This document shows, in pieces, positions 31,169-41,504 of a DNA stretch of 43,065 bases (position 1 is its first letter; each line of letters opens with the position of its first letter). Below the pieces are notes generated by a model. It had not been told where the DNA came from. It did not search any database and saw only the letters and a program-made list of their open reading frames with translations. This DNA comes from Aeromonas sanarellii. Lineage in GTDB: Bacteria; Pseudomonadota; Gammaproteobacteria; Enterobacterales; Aeromonadaceae. Position numbers and translations under genes: made by a program. The DNA lies in contig NZ_CDBN01000025.1 of assembly GCF_000820085.1 (NCBI RefSeq), positions 1 through 43,065 on the forward strand, given 5' to 3'.

Positions 31169-33565
31169 TCAGGAGGGGTTTTCCAGCCGAAACTCGATGC
31201 GATCGCTGTTACCCGCCTCGTCCACCACCACCAGCTGGTAGCGACCGGCCTCACTCAACACCTGATCCCCGTCCCAGCGCAGCCGCTGGCCGTTGAGAAA
31301 CCAGGCCGGCTTGCCAACGCCCCCCAGCACCCTGGGCTGCAACCGGTAGCGCTGGCTGCGGATAAGATTGCCCTCCCCCAGCGCCAGGATGCGAATGGGG
31401 GCCTGCAGCTCGGCGCTCTGCCCCTCCCCCGCGCAGCTGCTGGCAAGCAGCGCCTGACGCCGCTCGCCGGGCGTGCGCCACGGCTCCAGCGACAGCGGCC
31501 AGAGCGCTCTAAAACCGGATTGCGCCGCATCCTGGCAACGGGTCAGCGTCGGCTTGCCGTCGGCAGTGAGCGCGACCTGGCGCAGCGGCGAGGGCCAATC
31601 CATGGGATCCGGCAAGGTGGGAGGATCGCGCCCTTCCAGCAACCAGGCGCTCTGGCGCTGCAGACAGGCCTCTGGCAGGGTCGCACTGGCCTTGCGCCCC
31701 AGCGGCCAGCAGATCTCCGCTTCGCTGACCGTATTGGGCTGCATCGGCAGAGGGCTGTTGTCGGCCAGCCGCGAGTAGACCGAGAGCAGCAGCGGCACCG
31801 CCGCACTCTGGCCGTAAAAGCCGGGCATAGGGGTTCCGTCGGGGCGCCCCAGCCAGACACCGATAGTCCAGCGACCGGAGACCCCCATCGCCCAGCTGTC
31901 GCGATAGCCGTAGCTGGTGCCGGTCTTCCAGGCTAGTCGGTTGACCCTGCCGGTCGCTTCACTGGCAAAGGGCTGATCAGCCCGCCCCTGCGCGCTCAAT
32001 ATCTGCCAGATGATCCAGGCCGCCCCCGGACTCAGCAAGGGGCGCGACACCGCTCGCTGCCCCGCCAGCCAGACCGGCATGGCCACCTGCCCCTGCCGGG
32101 TCAGCGAGCTGTAGAGCGCCACCAGCTGCTCAAGCCGAATGCCCGCCGCCCCCAGCGCTATGGCCGGATTGGGTTTGTCGGAGAGCGCCAGCCGCACCCC
32201 GGCGTTGTCGAGGCGGCTGACCAGCTTGTCGGGCCCGAGCGCCTCCAGCACCTGCACCGCCGGTACGTTGAGGGATTGCTGCAGCGCCTGAGCGAGCCTC
32301 ACCGGCCCCTGAAAGGCACCGGAAAAGTTGGCGGGGCGATAATCCGAGCCGAGCCTTGGCGCATCGGAGAGCAGAGAAGCCGAATGCACCAGCCCCTCAT
32401 CCATCGCCAGACCGTAGATAAAGGGCTTCAGCGTAGAGCCGGGAGAGCGGATCGCCTGCACCATGTCGAGGTAACCGTGGCGGCGCAGGTTGCCATATTC
32501 GGCGCTGCCCACATAGGCGCGCACCGCCATGGTTTGGTTGTCGACCAAGAGCAACGCCGCTGAGGTCTGCTCCGGGAAGCGGCGGATATAGCTCGCTACC
32601 CGCCCCTCCAGCCAACGCTGCAGATCCCCGTCTATGGTGGTGTGCACCAGCTCCCCGGCCTGATGGTCGGCGGCGAGGCGGGCAAACAGCGGCGCCTCCA
32701 TCGGCGTGAAGTGACCGCGAGCCAGCACCGGCTCGATGCGTCCCTCCAACCACACCCGCTCGGGCCAGACACCCTGCGCTACCAGTCGCTGCATCACCTT
32801 GTCGCGGGCTGCGCGGGCCCGCTCGGGGTGGCGATCCGGCCGGTTGCGGCTGGGGGCCTGCGGCAGCACCGCCAACAGCGCCGCCTCGGCATAAGTCAGC
32901 TTGGCTGCGCTCTTGCCGAGATAGGCAAAACTGGCCGCCTGCACCCCCTCCAGATTGCCGCCAAAGGGCGCCCGGTTGAGGTAGACGGTGAGCAAGGTGC
33001 GCTTGTCATAGTGCCACTCCAGCTGCAGCGCGCGCGCCATCTGACGCAGCTTGCCGGGCACACTCCTGTGGTAGGGCTCGATAAGGCGGGCCACCTGCAT
33101 GGTGAGGGTCGAACCGCCCGACACGGCGCGCCCGTAACGCAGCCACTGCCAGATCCCGCGCACCATGGCCACCGGATTGACCCCGGGATGACGCCAGAAA
33201 TGGCGATCCTCGTAGCCAAGCAATGCCTCGATATAGCGGGGGGAGACCTGCTCCAGGGTCACAGGATAGCGCCACACGCCGCTGGTATCGGCAAAGGCGC
33301 GCAGCGGCCGCCCCTTCATGTCGAGCACCACCCGCGCGTAGGCCGGGTCGAGTGGCGGCGGCGGGAAGAGTCGATCCAGCGCCAGCAATGACAGGAGCAG
33401 TGCTACAACGCCCAGCACCGAGAAACGCAGCCAGCGTGGCAGGCGACCAAGCCAGCGCCAGCCAGCGCGACCACTGCGGCCTAATTTCAGCCAGCCACGC
33501 TGCCAGAAAGTGAGCGGGCAAACCCGCTCAAGGGAGGGTTCGTTACTCAGAGATACGCACCTCAT
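31169..33565 (-). CDS. pbpC: Penicillin-binding protein 1C (PbpC)
   Basis: A 798-aa class A penicillin-binding protein, inner-membrane anchored by one hydrophobic segment (FSVLGVVALLLSLLALDRLF). The glycosyltransferase domain shows GYEDRHFWRHPGVNP with the catalytic Glu and GGSTLTMQVARL. The transpeptidase domain has the SxxK motif in SPGSTLKPFIYG, QQSLNVPAVQ and the KTG triad in KTGTSYGYRD. A C-terminal BiPBP_C domain follows. In many Gammaproteobacteria pbpC lies next to a periplasmic alpha-2-macroglobulin gene, as here; the two are thought to defend against host or competitor proteases when the cell wall is breached. The ATG at 33565 follows GAGGAT and lies inside the end of the macroglobulin gene (23-bp overlap); a GTG four codons upstream is an alternative start. 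Confidence 0.92.
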   Translation of the reverse strand: MRCVSLSNEPSLERVCPLTFWQRGWLKLGRSGRAGWRWLGRLPRWLRFSVLGVVALLLSLLALDRLFPPPPLDPAYARVVLDMKGRPLRAFADTSGVWRYPVTLEQVSPRYIEALLGYEDRHFWRHPGVNPVAMVRGIWQWLRYGRAVSGGSTLTMQVARLIEPYHRSVPGKLRQMARALQLEWHYDKRTLLTVYLNRAPFGGNLEGVQAASFAYLGKSAAKLTYAEAALLAVLPQAPSRNRPDRHPERARAARDKVMQRLVAQGVWPERVWLEGRIEPVLARGHFTPMEAPLFARLAADHQAGELVHTTIDGDLQRWLEGRVASYIRRFPEQTSAALLLVDNQTMAVRAYVGSAEYGNLRRHGYLDMVQAIRSPGSTLKPFIYGLAMDEGLVHSASLLSDAPRLGSDYRPANFSGAFQGPVRLAQALQQSLNVPAVQVLEALGPDKLVSRLDNAGVRLALSDKPNPAIALGAAGIRLEQLVALYSSLTRQGQVAMPVWLAGQRAVSRPLLSPGAAWIIWQILSAQGRADQPFASEATGRVNRLAWKTGTSYGYRDSWAMGVSGRWTIGVWLGRPDGTPMPGFYGQSAAVPLLLSVYSRLADNSPLPMQPNTVSEAEICWPLGRKASATLPEACLQRQSAWLLEGRDPPTLPDPMDWPSPLRQVALTADGKPTLTRCQDAAQSGFRALWPLSLEPWRTPGERRQALLASSCAGEGQSAELQAPIRILALGEGNLIRSQRYRLQPRVLGGVGKPAWFLNGQRLRWDGDQVLSEAGRYQLVVVDEAGNSDRIEFRLENPS

Positions 33566-36500
33566 GGATATCCTCACCCACAGCCCGCAGCTCGGGCCGG
33601 TACATATCCTCCACCTGGGTCGGCGGCACCTGATAGCGACCCGGCGTCACCGCCCGCATCAGGTAGACCAGCTGCTGGTTGCTCCCCTCGCTCAGATCCA
33701 GCGCCGCCGTGTAGCGGTCGTCGCGAAACTCCTGATGCTTGAGATAGTCGTTCCACTCGCTCTGCCACGCCGGTTTCCCCTCGATGGAGAGCTCTTCCAG
33801 CTTGATGCTGTTGCCAAGGGCCGGGTTCTCCAGCTCGAAGCCGGCGGGCACCATCTCCACCAGCAGGGCATCGGGCACCGCCGATTCACTGCTGACATTG
33901 AGCCGCACCACTACCAGATCGCCCACCTTCACCTTGGCGGGATCAAACGGCTGACCGTCGCTATTGAACCAGCTGCGGGTCACGCTCATCCCCTTGCTGA
34001 TCCGTACCGGAGCCTGTTCGGGGTAGCCTACCAGAGTGCGCTGCACATAGAGGGAGCCCTTGCCCTCGTTGGTGACGGCGCTGGCCGCCAGTGCCTCGGG
34101 GGCGCTCAGCTGCAGCGGAGCCGAACCGCTCAGGGATCCACTGCCAAGAGAGGAAGTTACCTTGGCCTGCCAGTCGATGGCCGGATCGACGCGGGCGAGT
34201 CGCAACAGGGCGAGCCGCTCCTGGGTGCTGAGCCACTGACGGTGGGCCAGAGTATCGACCACCTTGGCACTGAGGGCTGGCCAGCGATCCGCCGCCAGCT
34301 TGTGCTGGCGCAGCAAGGAGAGCTCAAGGGCCTGATCGCGTAGCGGCGAGCCGTAATCCCCCAGATAGTCGTCACCGCGCTCGGTCGCCAATGCCCGGCT
34401 GAGGGCCTTGGCGGCGTTCTGCTCATCCCCCATGGCCGAGAGCGCCAGCGAGAGGTGGAGCAGCGGCAAACCGGAGCGGGCGTGATCGGCCTGCTGCTCC
34501 CAGACAAGGCGTAGGGTAGCGAGCGGCGCCTTGCCCAGCCGGGCCAGCACATAGGCGCTGTAAGCCTGATAGGCAAGACGGCTGTGCTCGGGGGCACTGC
34601 TCCAGCGCTCGCCGTACTGGCTGTCGGTGAGATAGCTCTGCAGCCGGTTCAGCGCCTGATTGAGCATCGCCTCCGGCACTGCGTCACCCGCTTCCTTGCG
34701 CGCCAGCAGGTAGTCGGCGGCATAGGCGGTGAGCCACTGCTCCTCGTCGGAGCGACCATCCCACAGACCAAAGCCGCCGCTTGGCAGTTGCAACCGCTGC
34801 AGCCGTTGCAGCAGGGCGCGCTGCACATCCGCCTCACTCGCCGCTTTCTTACCCTCTGCGGGTTTGCTCCAGGCGGCCCGCTCATCGGCCGTTGTCAGCA
34901 AGTAAGGCCAGGCACGGGACAGGGTCTGCTCCAGACAGGCGTAGGGGTAGTCGGCCAGCGCCTGCCACTGGGCTGCCGGATCCCAGGGGGGAGTGCCGGA
35001 GAGGCTGAGCAGCCCCTGCAGGTTGGCGCGATCCAGCCCGGCCAGCTCAGCAGGCGCAAAGCTCATCTGCTGGCCGGGGGCCAGCATCTGGTAGCGCTGG
35101 CGAGTCTCGGCAGGCCAGGGGGAGCGCAGCGGCAGAGTCCAGTCGCGGCTGATGGCAAAATCCTTGCCGCGGGCCGCCAACTGCAGGCTCGCCACACCGC
35201 TCGCTCCGGTCACGGTGAGCGGCAGGGTCAGCCACTGCTCCTCGCCATTTTTAAGGGAAAGGGTGCGGGGCAACTCGCCATTTTCCTTGAGCCCGCCGTT
35301 GAGGGTCCAGGCAAGGGAGAGGGTCTGATCCACGCCACTCATATTGCGCAGCTGCACCAGCGCCCGGGTCTCATCCCCTCTGGCACCAAAGCGTGGCCAG
35401 CCAATTTCGGCCACCAGCGGCGCCACTACCTTGACGGCGCGCTCGGCCTCACCGACCTGTTGTTCGTTCCAGGCCAGCGCCATCAGCGCCAGCTCACCGT
35501 TGAAGTTGGGCAGTTCGAGCGGGATCACCGCCTTGCCGCTCTCATCAAAACTCACCTCGCCGCTCCAGAGCGCGGCGATCTCGACCCGGCTCTCCAGCGC
35601 GCCCCCCTTTTTCAGCGGCGCCCGGTCACCCCCATAGTTGAGGCGGGCCAGCTTGCCATCCTGCGGCGGGATCACCTGACCGTAGTTGTCGAACAAATCT
35701 TGGGCGAAGCGCTTGCGACCAAAGAAGATCTCGAACGGGTCGAGAGGCTGGTAGTCGCTGATGTTTAGCACGCCCCGATCCACCGCCGCCAGCACCACGC
35801 GCCCCTGACTGTTGGGGGAGGAGGTTGCGGTCACCTCCAACCGAGTGAGCGGCACCGCTTTATCAGGCGCGCTCAGGGTGAGCGGCAGACGGCGTGCTTC
35901 CCGGTCCAGGGTGAGCGGCACCAGTCCGACCGAGCGCAGGCTCTGCCCCTGCTGCTTGCCAGCCGGTTTGGAGGCGCTGTCTGGCGCGGCGATCTGGGCC
36001 GAAATGTGCAGATCATGACGCTGCCACTCGGGGCTGACCGGGATCTCGAACTCGCCACGGGCATCCTTGGCATCGCCACCGGCTCCCTTGAGCTCGATAC
36101 GCTGCCACCAGCGCAGGCCGTCGCCATCTTCCACCATCAGCAACCCCTTGCCGGGGCGCGGGGCCACCAGGGTCACTTTGGCCTTATCGCCCGCCTGATA
36201 GGCGCGCTTGTCGAGGGTGATGGCAATCTTGTCGGGCCGCGCCTGCTCGCCACCGCCACCCCAGGCGTAACTGCCTATCTCCACCCGCAGGCTCGATAGA
36301 TGGCCCTGACTGTTCTCCACCTCGAGGCGATACCAACCCGCCGCCAGCTGCAAAGTGAGCGGGGTCGGCCCCTTGTCATCCAGCTGCAGGGTCTGCTCCT
36401 GCTCCAGATAGGGTTGGCTGTTGAACTCGTACTTCCACCCCTCGCCATCGGCGTAGTGCCAGTAGTAGTCGCGGTACTCGTTGATGAGGCGCACCTTCAC

Positions 36501-38387
36501 CGCCCCCGCCACCGGCTGCCCCTTGTCATCAAGGTTGAGGATCTGGAAGGGGAGCGGCTTGCCCCCTTCGACCCGATCCGCCACGAAGTCGGCCTTGAGC
36601 GCCGGCCACTGGCTGCCCGCGGGCCAGCCATACTGGGTGCGGCTGCGATTGACGGCGCGGCCACCAGGCTCGGAAAGGGAGACCCGATAGGCCACCTCCA
36701 GCGGCCCGAGGGCGCGCATCCCATCGAGTTCATCAGTAAGCGAGAAGGTGCCCTGCCCCTGCGCATCAAGGGTGAGACTCCGCGGCTCAAGATCCTTGGC
36801 CTGCTCAGCGAGCAACACGTCACCCAAGGTGAACTCCTGCCACTGGGTAAAGGGCATGGTGGCACGGCTTATCTTCACCTCTGCCTTGGCCTTGGTGGCG
36901 CTCGCCGGGGCTCCATAGAGATAATCCCCTTGCAGCGGCAGAGTCAGAGCGGTGTCCAGACTCGTCACTTCCCCATCCGGCCCCTTGCCAAGCTGCAGTT
37001 TCAGCCGCTCCGGCAGAAACTCCTCCACCAAAAAGGGCCACTCGAAGCGGCTGCCGGCGGCAGTCTTGAGGTTGATGGTCCAGCGCCCGAGCGGTGCATC
37101 GTCAGGCAAACGCAGGCCGTAGTGGGCAGCACCAAGATTATCCGGCAGCAGCCGTTTCTGTTCGAGCAACTGGCCGTCCGGCTGTTTCACCTCCAGCTCC
37201 ACCGCCATGCCCGGCAGCAGCTGGCCATCTTGGCCCTTGAGCAGGATCTCGCTGTCGAGCCGCTCGCCGGGGCGATAGAGATCGCGCCCGCTGAACAGAT
37301 AAAGCTGCTGGGCCTGCCAGGGCTGGGTGCCGAGATCGAAGGTGGAGAGATCGAGCGCCGCCCCATCGAGGCGCAGCACCGCCAGATGGTTGCCCTGCTC
37401 GGCCAGCAGCAGGCGAGCCCCCTGCACCTGATCGAAACGGCGATGGCCCTGCGGATCGGTGGTTTGCACCTGCAGCCGGTTGCCTTTCTCGTCGAGCAGG
37501 GAGAGCTGCACATCCTTGAGCGGGTCGGCGCTGGCCAGGGAGCTCACGAACACCTCCAGCTGATCGCGGTAACGACGGGCGCTAAGCCCCATGTCGCTCA
37601 CCGCGAAATAGGTGGTCTCCTTGCGCCAGTCGTAGTTGCCAAGGGGCGACATCACCGCAAAGTAGACGCCGGCCTTCGCCAGCTGCGGCTCCTTCACATT
37701 GATGAGGCGGGTCTCGCGCCGGTTGGCATCGAGCTCCAGCGCGTAACGGCCGCTGAACACCCGCTTGGCCCGCTTGGTGATCTGTTCAAGCTCCCAGTTG
37801 CCCATGCCGGCACCGGGGCGATACTCCGCCAGAAAACGGGGCAGGTATTCCGCATCGACTCGGAAGAAGTCGATATTGACCTCGTCCACGTTGACCGCGC
37901 TGATGGGCAGGCGGAGCTCGTCGCGCAGCGGCAGTACCATGCCGCTGGCGGTAAAGGAGGCCCCCGCCTCCAGCGGCCGGGTCTTGAGAGTCCAGCTCTG
38001 GGGGGATGGGCCCAGCCCCGTCTTGAGGCTCACCTCGTAGCTCTTGTCGGGCTGGACGTTCGGGAAATAGAGGGTGCGACCATCGTCGGCCAGGATCCAC
38101 TCCCCCTGCACCTGCTTACCCCCTTCACTGACAGAGAGCCAGCTCTGCCAGTTCGCCTTGGGGGTCAGGGGGCCGGAGAAGACCAGCGCCAGCGCCGGGG
38201 CATCCCGATACTGGCGGGCATTGGCCTGCACCACGGAGGCGGGCGCCCCCGCCTCCTGCCGGGCCATCGGTTCTGTCGTCGGCACCTGGCTGGCAGGCTT
38301 GTCGGGGCCGCAACCGGCCAGCAGAGCGACCAATCCGGCCAACAACCAGGCGAAACGAGTGACAGAGCAGGGCTTGAAGGGGCGCAT
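33543..38387 (-). CDS. Alpha-2-macroglobulin family lipoprotein (YfhM type)
   Basis: A 1614-aa bacterial alpha-2-macroglobulin. The lipoprotein signal peptide has a typical lipobox LLAGC with Cys26. Multiple macroglobulin domains follow, and the thioester motif CLEQ is intact in DYPYACLEQTLSRAW (C-L-E-Q). The bait region should lie near the middle (around FGRKRFAQDLFDNYG). Such proteins trap proteases in the periplasm. Length is close to E. coli YfhM (about 1650 aa). The start is placed at 38387 so that the signal peptide begins at residue 1; ATGs at 38396 and further upstream are less likely. It overlaps pbpC by 23 bp, giving coupled expression. Confidence 0.92.
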   Translation of the reverse strand: MRPFKPCSVTRFAWLLAGLVALLAGCGPDKPASQVPTTEPMARQEAGAPASVVQANARQYRDAPALALVFSGPLTPKANWQSWLSVSEGGKQVQGEWILADDGRTLYFPNVQPDKSYEVSLKTGLGPSPQSWTLKTRPLEAGASFTASGMVLPLRDELRLPISAVNVDEVNIDFFRVDAEYLPRFLAEYRPGAGMGNWELEQITKRAKRVFSGRYALELDANRRETRLINVKEPQLAKAGVYFAVMSPLGNYDWRKETTYFAVSDMGLSARRYRDQLEVFVSSLASADPLKDVQLSLLDEKGNRLQVQTTDPQGHRRFDQVQGARLLLAEQGNHLAVLRLDGAALDLSTFDLGTQPWQAQQLYLFSGRDLYRPGERLDSEILLKGQDGQLLPGMAVELEVKQPDGQLLEQKRLLPDNLGAAHYGLRLPDDAPLGRWTINLKTAAGSRFEWPFLVEEFLPERLKLQLGKGPDGEVTSLDTALTLPLQGDYLYGAPASATKAKAEVKISRATMPFTQWQEFTLGDVLLAEQAKDLEPRSLTLDAQGQGTFSLTDELDGMRALGPLEVAYRVSLSEPGGRAVNRSRTQYGWPAGSQWPALKADFVADRVEGGKPLPFQILNLDDKGQPVAGAVKVRLINEYRDYYWHYADGEGWKYEFNSQPYLEQEQTLQLDDKGPTPLTLQLAAGWYRLEVENSQGHLSSLRVEIGSYAWGGGGEQARPDKIAITLDKRAYQAGDKAKVTLVAPRPGKGLLMVEDGDGLRWWQRIELKGAGGDAKDARGEFEIPVSPEWQRHDLHISAQIAAPDSASKPAGKQQGQSLRSVGLVPLTLDREARRLPLTLSAPDKAVPLTRLEVTATSSPNSQGRVVLAAVDRGVLNISDYQPLDPFEIFFGRKRFAQDLFDNYGQVIPPQDGKLARLNYGGDRAPLKKGGALESRVEIAALWSGEVSFDESGKAVIPLELPNFNGELALMALAWNEQQVGEAERAVKVVAPLVAEIGWPRFGARGDETRALVQLRNMSGVDQTLSLAWTLNGGLKENGELPRTLSLKNGEEQWLTLPLTVTGASGVASLQLAARGKDFAISRDWTLPLRSPWPAETRQRYQMLAPGQQMSFAPAELAGLDRANLQGLLSLSGTPPWDPAAQWQALADYPYACLEQTLSRAWPYLLTTADERAAWSKPAEGKKAASEADVQRALLQRLQRLQLPSGGFGLWDGRSDEEQWLTAYAADYLLARKEAGDAVPEAMLNQALNRLQSYLTDSQYGERWSSAPEHSRLAYQAYSAYVLARLGKAPLATLRLVWEQQADHARSGLPLLHLSLALSAMGDEQNAAKALSRALATERGDDYLGDYGSPLRDQALELSLLRQHKLAADRWPALSAKVVDTLAHRQWLSTQERLALLRLARVDPAIDWQAKVTSSLGSGSLSGSAPLQLSAPEALAASAVTNEGKGSLYVQRTLVGYPEQAPVRISKGMSVTRSWFNSDGQPFDPAKVKVGDLVVVRLNVSSESAVPDALLVEMVPAGFELENPALGNSIKLEELSIEGKPAWQSEWNDYLKHQEFRDDRYTAALDLSEGSNQQLVYLMRAVTPGRYQVPPTQVEDMYRPELRAVGEDIHEVRISE

Positions 38388-38890
38388 AGGTTCCATCCCG
38401 GGTTGAATCGCCGCCAGTGCGGCGCAGGAGCCAATAGGATAAAGCGTCACTCCGGGGAACACCAAATGCCTTGTCACGCCGAACCTGCTGGCGGATGCCT
38501 TCCCTCCCGGCACATATATTGTTCGCCGGCAGGATGGCCATCAGATTCATTCGGGGTTAGGATTCTGATTGATATTTTATATATGCGAACTCGTCCTGGT
38601 TTTCTGAACGCAGGCTAAACTGGTAACCATTGTTAGCTTGTGCGTCTCGGGGACATAAATTATTCTCTGGCCTAGCCACTCTCGGCGCGCCAATCAACCA
38701 AATATCAAGTAGTTAAGTATTTTTTAAACATTCAACATCTGTGCCGTAAATATCGTGCAGATGAGTTCAATGTGTCCCCCACACGTTGGCAATGGTTTTA
38801 TTTATTACTGCGCACTCCATGCTTGCTGACCCTGGGTTCATGCCGGGTCAGCATGGTCGTGCATCCATCCCCCGTTGGAGTCATACCAGA
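38388..38890. other. Roughly 500-bp spacer between alpha-2-macroglobulin and efflux operon
   Basis: No gene is supported. The left part should carry the minus-strand promoter of the macroglobulin gene (an AT-rich TATATAAAATATC lies about 38572-38586). The central AT-rich block (38700-38760) may contain the promoter of the plus-strand efflux operon. A strong hairpin (38817-38856) lies just before the first ATG. No regulator gene of the LysR or MarR type is adjacent. Confidence 0.45.
38817..38856 (+). promoter_or_regulatory. Large inverted repeat in the leader of the efflux operon
   Basis: The stem GCTGACCC / GGGTCAGC (38825-38852, 12-nt loop) is extended by CCAT/ATGG. It lies about 35 bp before the ATG of the PerM-like gene and has no T-run. 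It may be an operator for a repressor, or a leader hairpin that controls read-through or translation. Confidence 0.5.
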
Positions 38891-39985
38891 ATGGAAAATA
38901 ACGATCTGTCCATTGTCGAAAAGAGATTGGTTGCCAGATTCCTGGATATGTTCATCAAGTTCGGCCTGATCCTGGCGCTGGGCTCGTTCTGCTTTACCGT
39001 GTTCTCCCCCTTCATGAACATGATGCTGTGGGCCCTGATCCTGGCGGTCACCCTCTATCCCCTCCACCAGCGCTTCGCCGCCCGACTGGGGGGAAAACAG
39101 GGCAAGGCGTCCACCCTGCTGGTCCTGCTGGGCATCCTGCTGATCGTGGCCCCCACCGTCGCCATGCTCGGCTCCCTGGGTGACAGCGTCAGCGCCCTGG
39201 TCGACAAGGTGAACAACAACACCCTGGTGATCCCGGCGCCTTCCGCCGAGGTCGCCAGCATCCCGCTGATCGGTGCCAAGCTGCACGCCTTCTGGACCAA
39301 GGCCTCGGTGGATCTGCCGAGCCTCCTCATCAGCTACAAGCCGCAGCTCGGGGAGATAGCCAAACAGGTCGTCGGCATGCTCGCCAGCATGGGCGGCGGC
39401 CTGCTGGGCTTCGTCGCCTCCTTCATCGTGGCCGGCATCATCATGGCCTGGGGGGCGCCGGGTGCCATCAGCGCCGAACGCATCGCCATGCGCATCACCG
39501 ATGAGCGCAAGGGCCTCGCCCTGACCAAGCTGTGCACCAGCACCATCCGGGCCGTGGCACAGGGGGTCATCGGGGTGGCCTTCATCCAGGCCCTGCTGGC
39601 CGGCGTCATCATGTCGCTCGCCGGGATCCCGGCGGTCGGCATCTTCTTCGTCCTGGCGCTGATCCTGGGGATTGCCCAGGTCCCCGTCATCCTGGTCACG
39701 GGTCCGGCCATCGCCTACATGTGGATGTCGGGGGATCACGGCACCCTGCTCAACGTCATCTACTCAGTGCTGCTGGTTGTGGCCGGCATGGCCGACAACG
39801 TGCTCAAGCCGCTGCTGCTGGGGCGTGGCGTCGATGCGCCCATGCCGGTAGTGCTGCTGGGGGCCCTGGGCGGCATGGCCACCAATGGCATCCTCGGCAT
39901 GTTCATCGGTGCCACCCTGCTCTCCATCGGCTATCGCATCTTCATGGCCTGGGTCAACGACGGTCTGGCCAACGCGGAAAAATAA
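38891..39985 (+). CDS. AI-2E/PerM family transporter
   Basis: A 364-aa inner-membrane protein of the AI-2E (PerM, YdiK, TqsA) family. Hydrophobic segments near both ends (LILALGSFCFTVFSPFMNMM; VILVTGPAIAYMWMSG) flank a soluble loop (about 75-180), and the C-terminal part ends with DNVLKPLLLGRGVDAPMPVV, the D-x-x-x-K-P-x-x-x-G signature. Family members export AI-2 or act as Na+/H+ antiporters, or are of unknown use. It heads an operon whose other genes form a tripartite pump; the stop is 5 bp from the next ATG. The ATG at 38891 is chosen because the preceding codons are not family-like. Confidence 0.88.
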   Translation: MENNDLSIVEKRLVARFLDMFIKFGLILALGSFCFTVFSPFMNMMLWALILAVTLYPLHQRFAARLGGKQGKASTLLVLLGILLIVAPTVAMLGSLGDSVSALVDKVNNNTLVIPAPSAEVASIPLIGAKLHAFWTKASVDLPSLLISYKPQLGEIAKQVVGMLASMGGGLLGFVASFIVAGIIMAWGAPGAISAERIAMRITDERKGLALTKLCTSTIRAVAQGVIGVAFIQALLAGVIMSLAGIPAVGIFFVLALILGIAQVPVILVTGPAIAYMWMSGDHGTLLNVIYSVLLVVAGMADNVLKPLLLGRGVDAPMPVVLLGALGGMATNGILGMFIGATLLSIGYRIFMAWVNDGLANAEK

Positions 39986-39989
39986 CCCC

Positions 39990-41504
39990 ATGGCCGACGC
40001 ACTTCCTCTCCTTCGCCCCCTGCTTGCAGGGGGCGCCTGCCTGCTGCTCGGCGCCTGTACCCTGCTCGGGCCCGACTATCAGGCCCCCGGCGTCGAGGAG
40101 ATGGCCAACTGGCACAGCGCCAGCGAGGGTCAGCAGGCGGTGACGGCGACCGACTACCGCCGATGGTGGGACAGCTTGCACGATCCCGTGCTGAGCGCCC
40201 TGGTGGAGGAGGCCTTCCTCAAGAACCCGGACGTGCGGATCGCCGGCCTGCGGATCCTCGAGGCCCAGGCCCAGCTCGGCATTGCCGAGAGCCTGCTCGG
40301 CCCCCAGGCGACGGTGGGGACGGCGGAATTCCTCCAGGCAGGTCAGACCCGCAACGGCCACAGCAACGCGGGCAGCAGCTACGGCGCCGGCTTCAACCTC
40401 GGCTGGGAGCTCGACTTCTGGGGCAAGTTCCAGCGCGGAGTCGAGGCGGCGGATGCCAGCTATTTCGCGACCCTGGCCCAGTATGACGACATCCAGGTGT
40501 TGATGGCGGCCCAGGTGGCCCAGCTCTATGTGAGCATCCGTACCCTGGAGGCCAGGCTGCACATCGCCCGGGAGAATGCCCGCATCCAGCGGCGCAGCCT
40601 CGAGATCACCGAGCGGCTGTTCAAGAGCGGCAACAGCGCCGAGCTGGACGTGCAGCAGGCCAGGACCCAGTACCTGGGCACCCTGTCCGGCATTCCCCAG
40701 CTCGAGACCAGCCTGCGCCAGAGCCAGAACGCCCTCTCCACCCTGCTCGCCCGCTCCCCGGGTCCCCTGCCCGAGATGGCGCAGGGCACGGGGGCCATTC
40801 CCGAAGGGGAGCTGGCCCTGGTCACCGAGATGCCCGCGGATCTGCTGCGCCGCCGTCCCGACGTGCGGGTGGCGGAGCGTCAGCTGGCCGCCCAGTCGGC
40901 CCTCATCGGGGTGGCCGAGAGCGAGCTCTACCCCTCCATCACCCTGCTCGGCACCCTGGGAGTCAATGTCAGCGGCGGGGAGAGTGGCACCTTCTCCTGG
41001 GCCGTCGGGCCGTCGCTCAGCTGGAACCTGCTGGATCAGGGACGGCTCGGCAACCAGATCCTGGTGCAGGACGCCCGCTTCCAGCAGCTTCACGAACGCT
41101 ACCGCGACAGCGTGTTCAAGGCCGCCCGCGAGGTGGATGACGCGGCCGTGGCCTATGCCAACGGCCAGGAGGAGATCGCCCTGCTGACCCAGACCGGCGA
41201 GGCCGCCCGCCGCGCCCTGGCGATCGCCAACACCCAGTATCGCGAGGGGATGGCGGATTTTCAGCGGGTCCTCGACTCCCAGCGCGCCCTGTTCAGCCAG
41301 CAGGAGCGACTGGTCAACAGCCGCGGCGCCCGGATGCGCGACCTCATCACGCTCTACAAGGCTCTCGGCGGCGGCTGGGAACAGGGGCGCTCCCGCCCCC
41401 TGGTTACCCCGGAGGTGGAGGCCCAGATGCGTCAACGCGCCGACTGGGCTCCCCTGCTCGACGCCGCCCGCCCCATGACACAGAAGGCAAGTGCCCATGA
41501 CTGA
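39990..41504 (+). CDS. NodT/OprM-family outer-membrane efflux lipoprotein
   Basis: A 504-aa outer-membrane factor. It has a lipobox LLGAC (Cys23) then GPDYQAP, the usual start of NodT-type proteins. Two OEP (outer membrane efflux) repeats are seen: LVEEAFLKNPDVRIAGLRI in the first and the second starting near VTEMPADLLRRRPDVRVAE. The trimer forms the channel-tunnel of a drug pump. It overlaps the adaptor gene by 8 bp. Confidence 0.92.
   Translation: MADALPLLRPLLAGGACLLLGACTLLGPDYQAPGVEEMANWHSASEGQQAVTATDYRRWWDSLHDPVLSALVEEAFLKNPDVRIAGLRILEAQAQLGIAESLLGPQATVGTAEFLQAGQTRNGHSNAGSSYGAGFNLGWELDFWGKFQRGVEAADASYFATLAQYDDIQVLMAAQVAQLYVSIRTLEARLHIARENARIQRRSLEITERLFKSGNSAELDVQQARTQYLGTLSGIPQLETSLRQSQNALSTLLARSPGPLPEMAQGTGAIPEGELALVTEMPADLLRRRPDVRVAERQLAAQSALIGVAESELYPSITLLGTLGVNVSGGESGTFSWAVGPSLSWNLLDQGRLGNQILVQDARFQQLHERYRDSVFKAAREVDDAAVAYANGQEEIALLTQTGEAARRALAIANTQYREGMADFQRVLDSQRALFSQQERLVNSRGARMRDLITLYKALGGGWEQGRSRPLVTPEVEAQMRQRADWAPLLDAARPMTQKASAHD

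Noticed and set aside
36300..38618. 772-aa plus-strand open frame opposite the alpha-2-macroglobulin gene
   Set aside because: A shadow of the long GC-rich minus-strand gene, with no ribosome site or family features.
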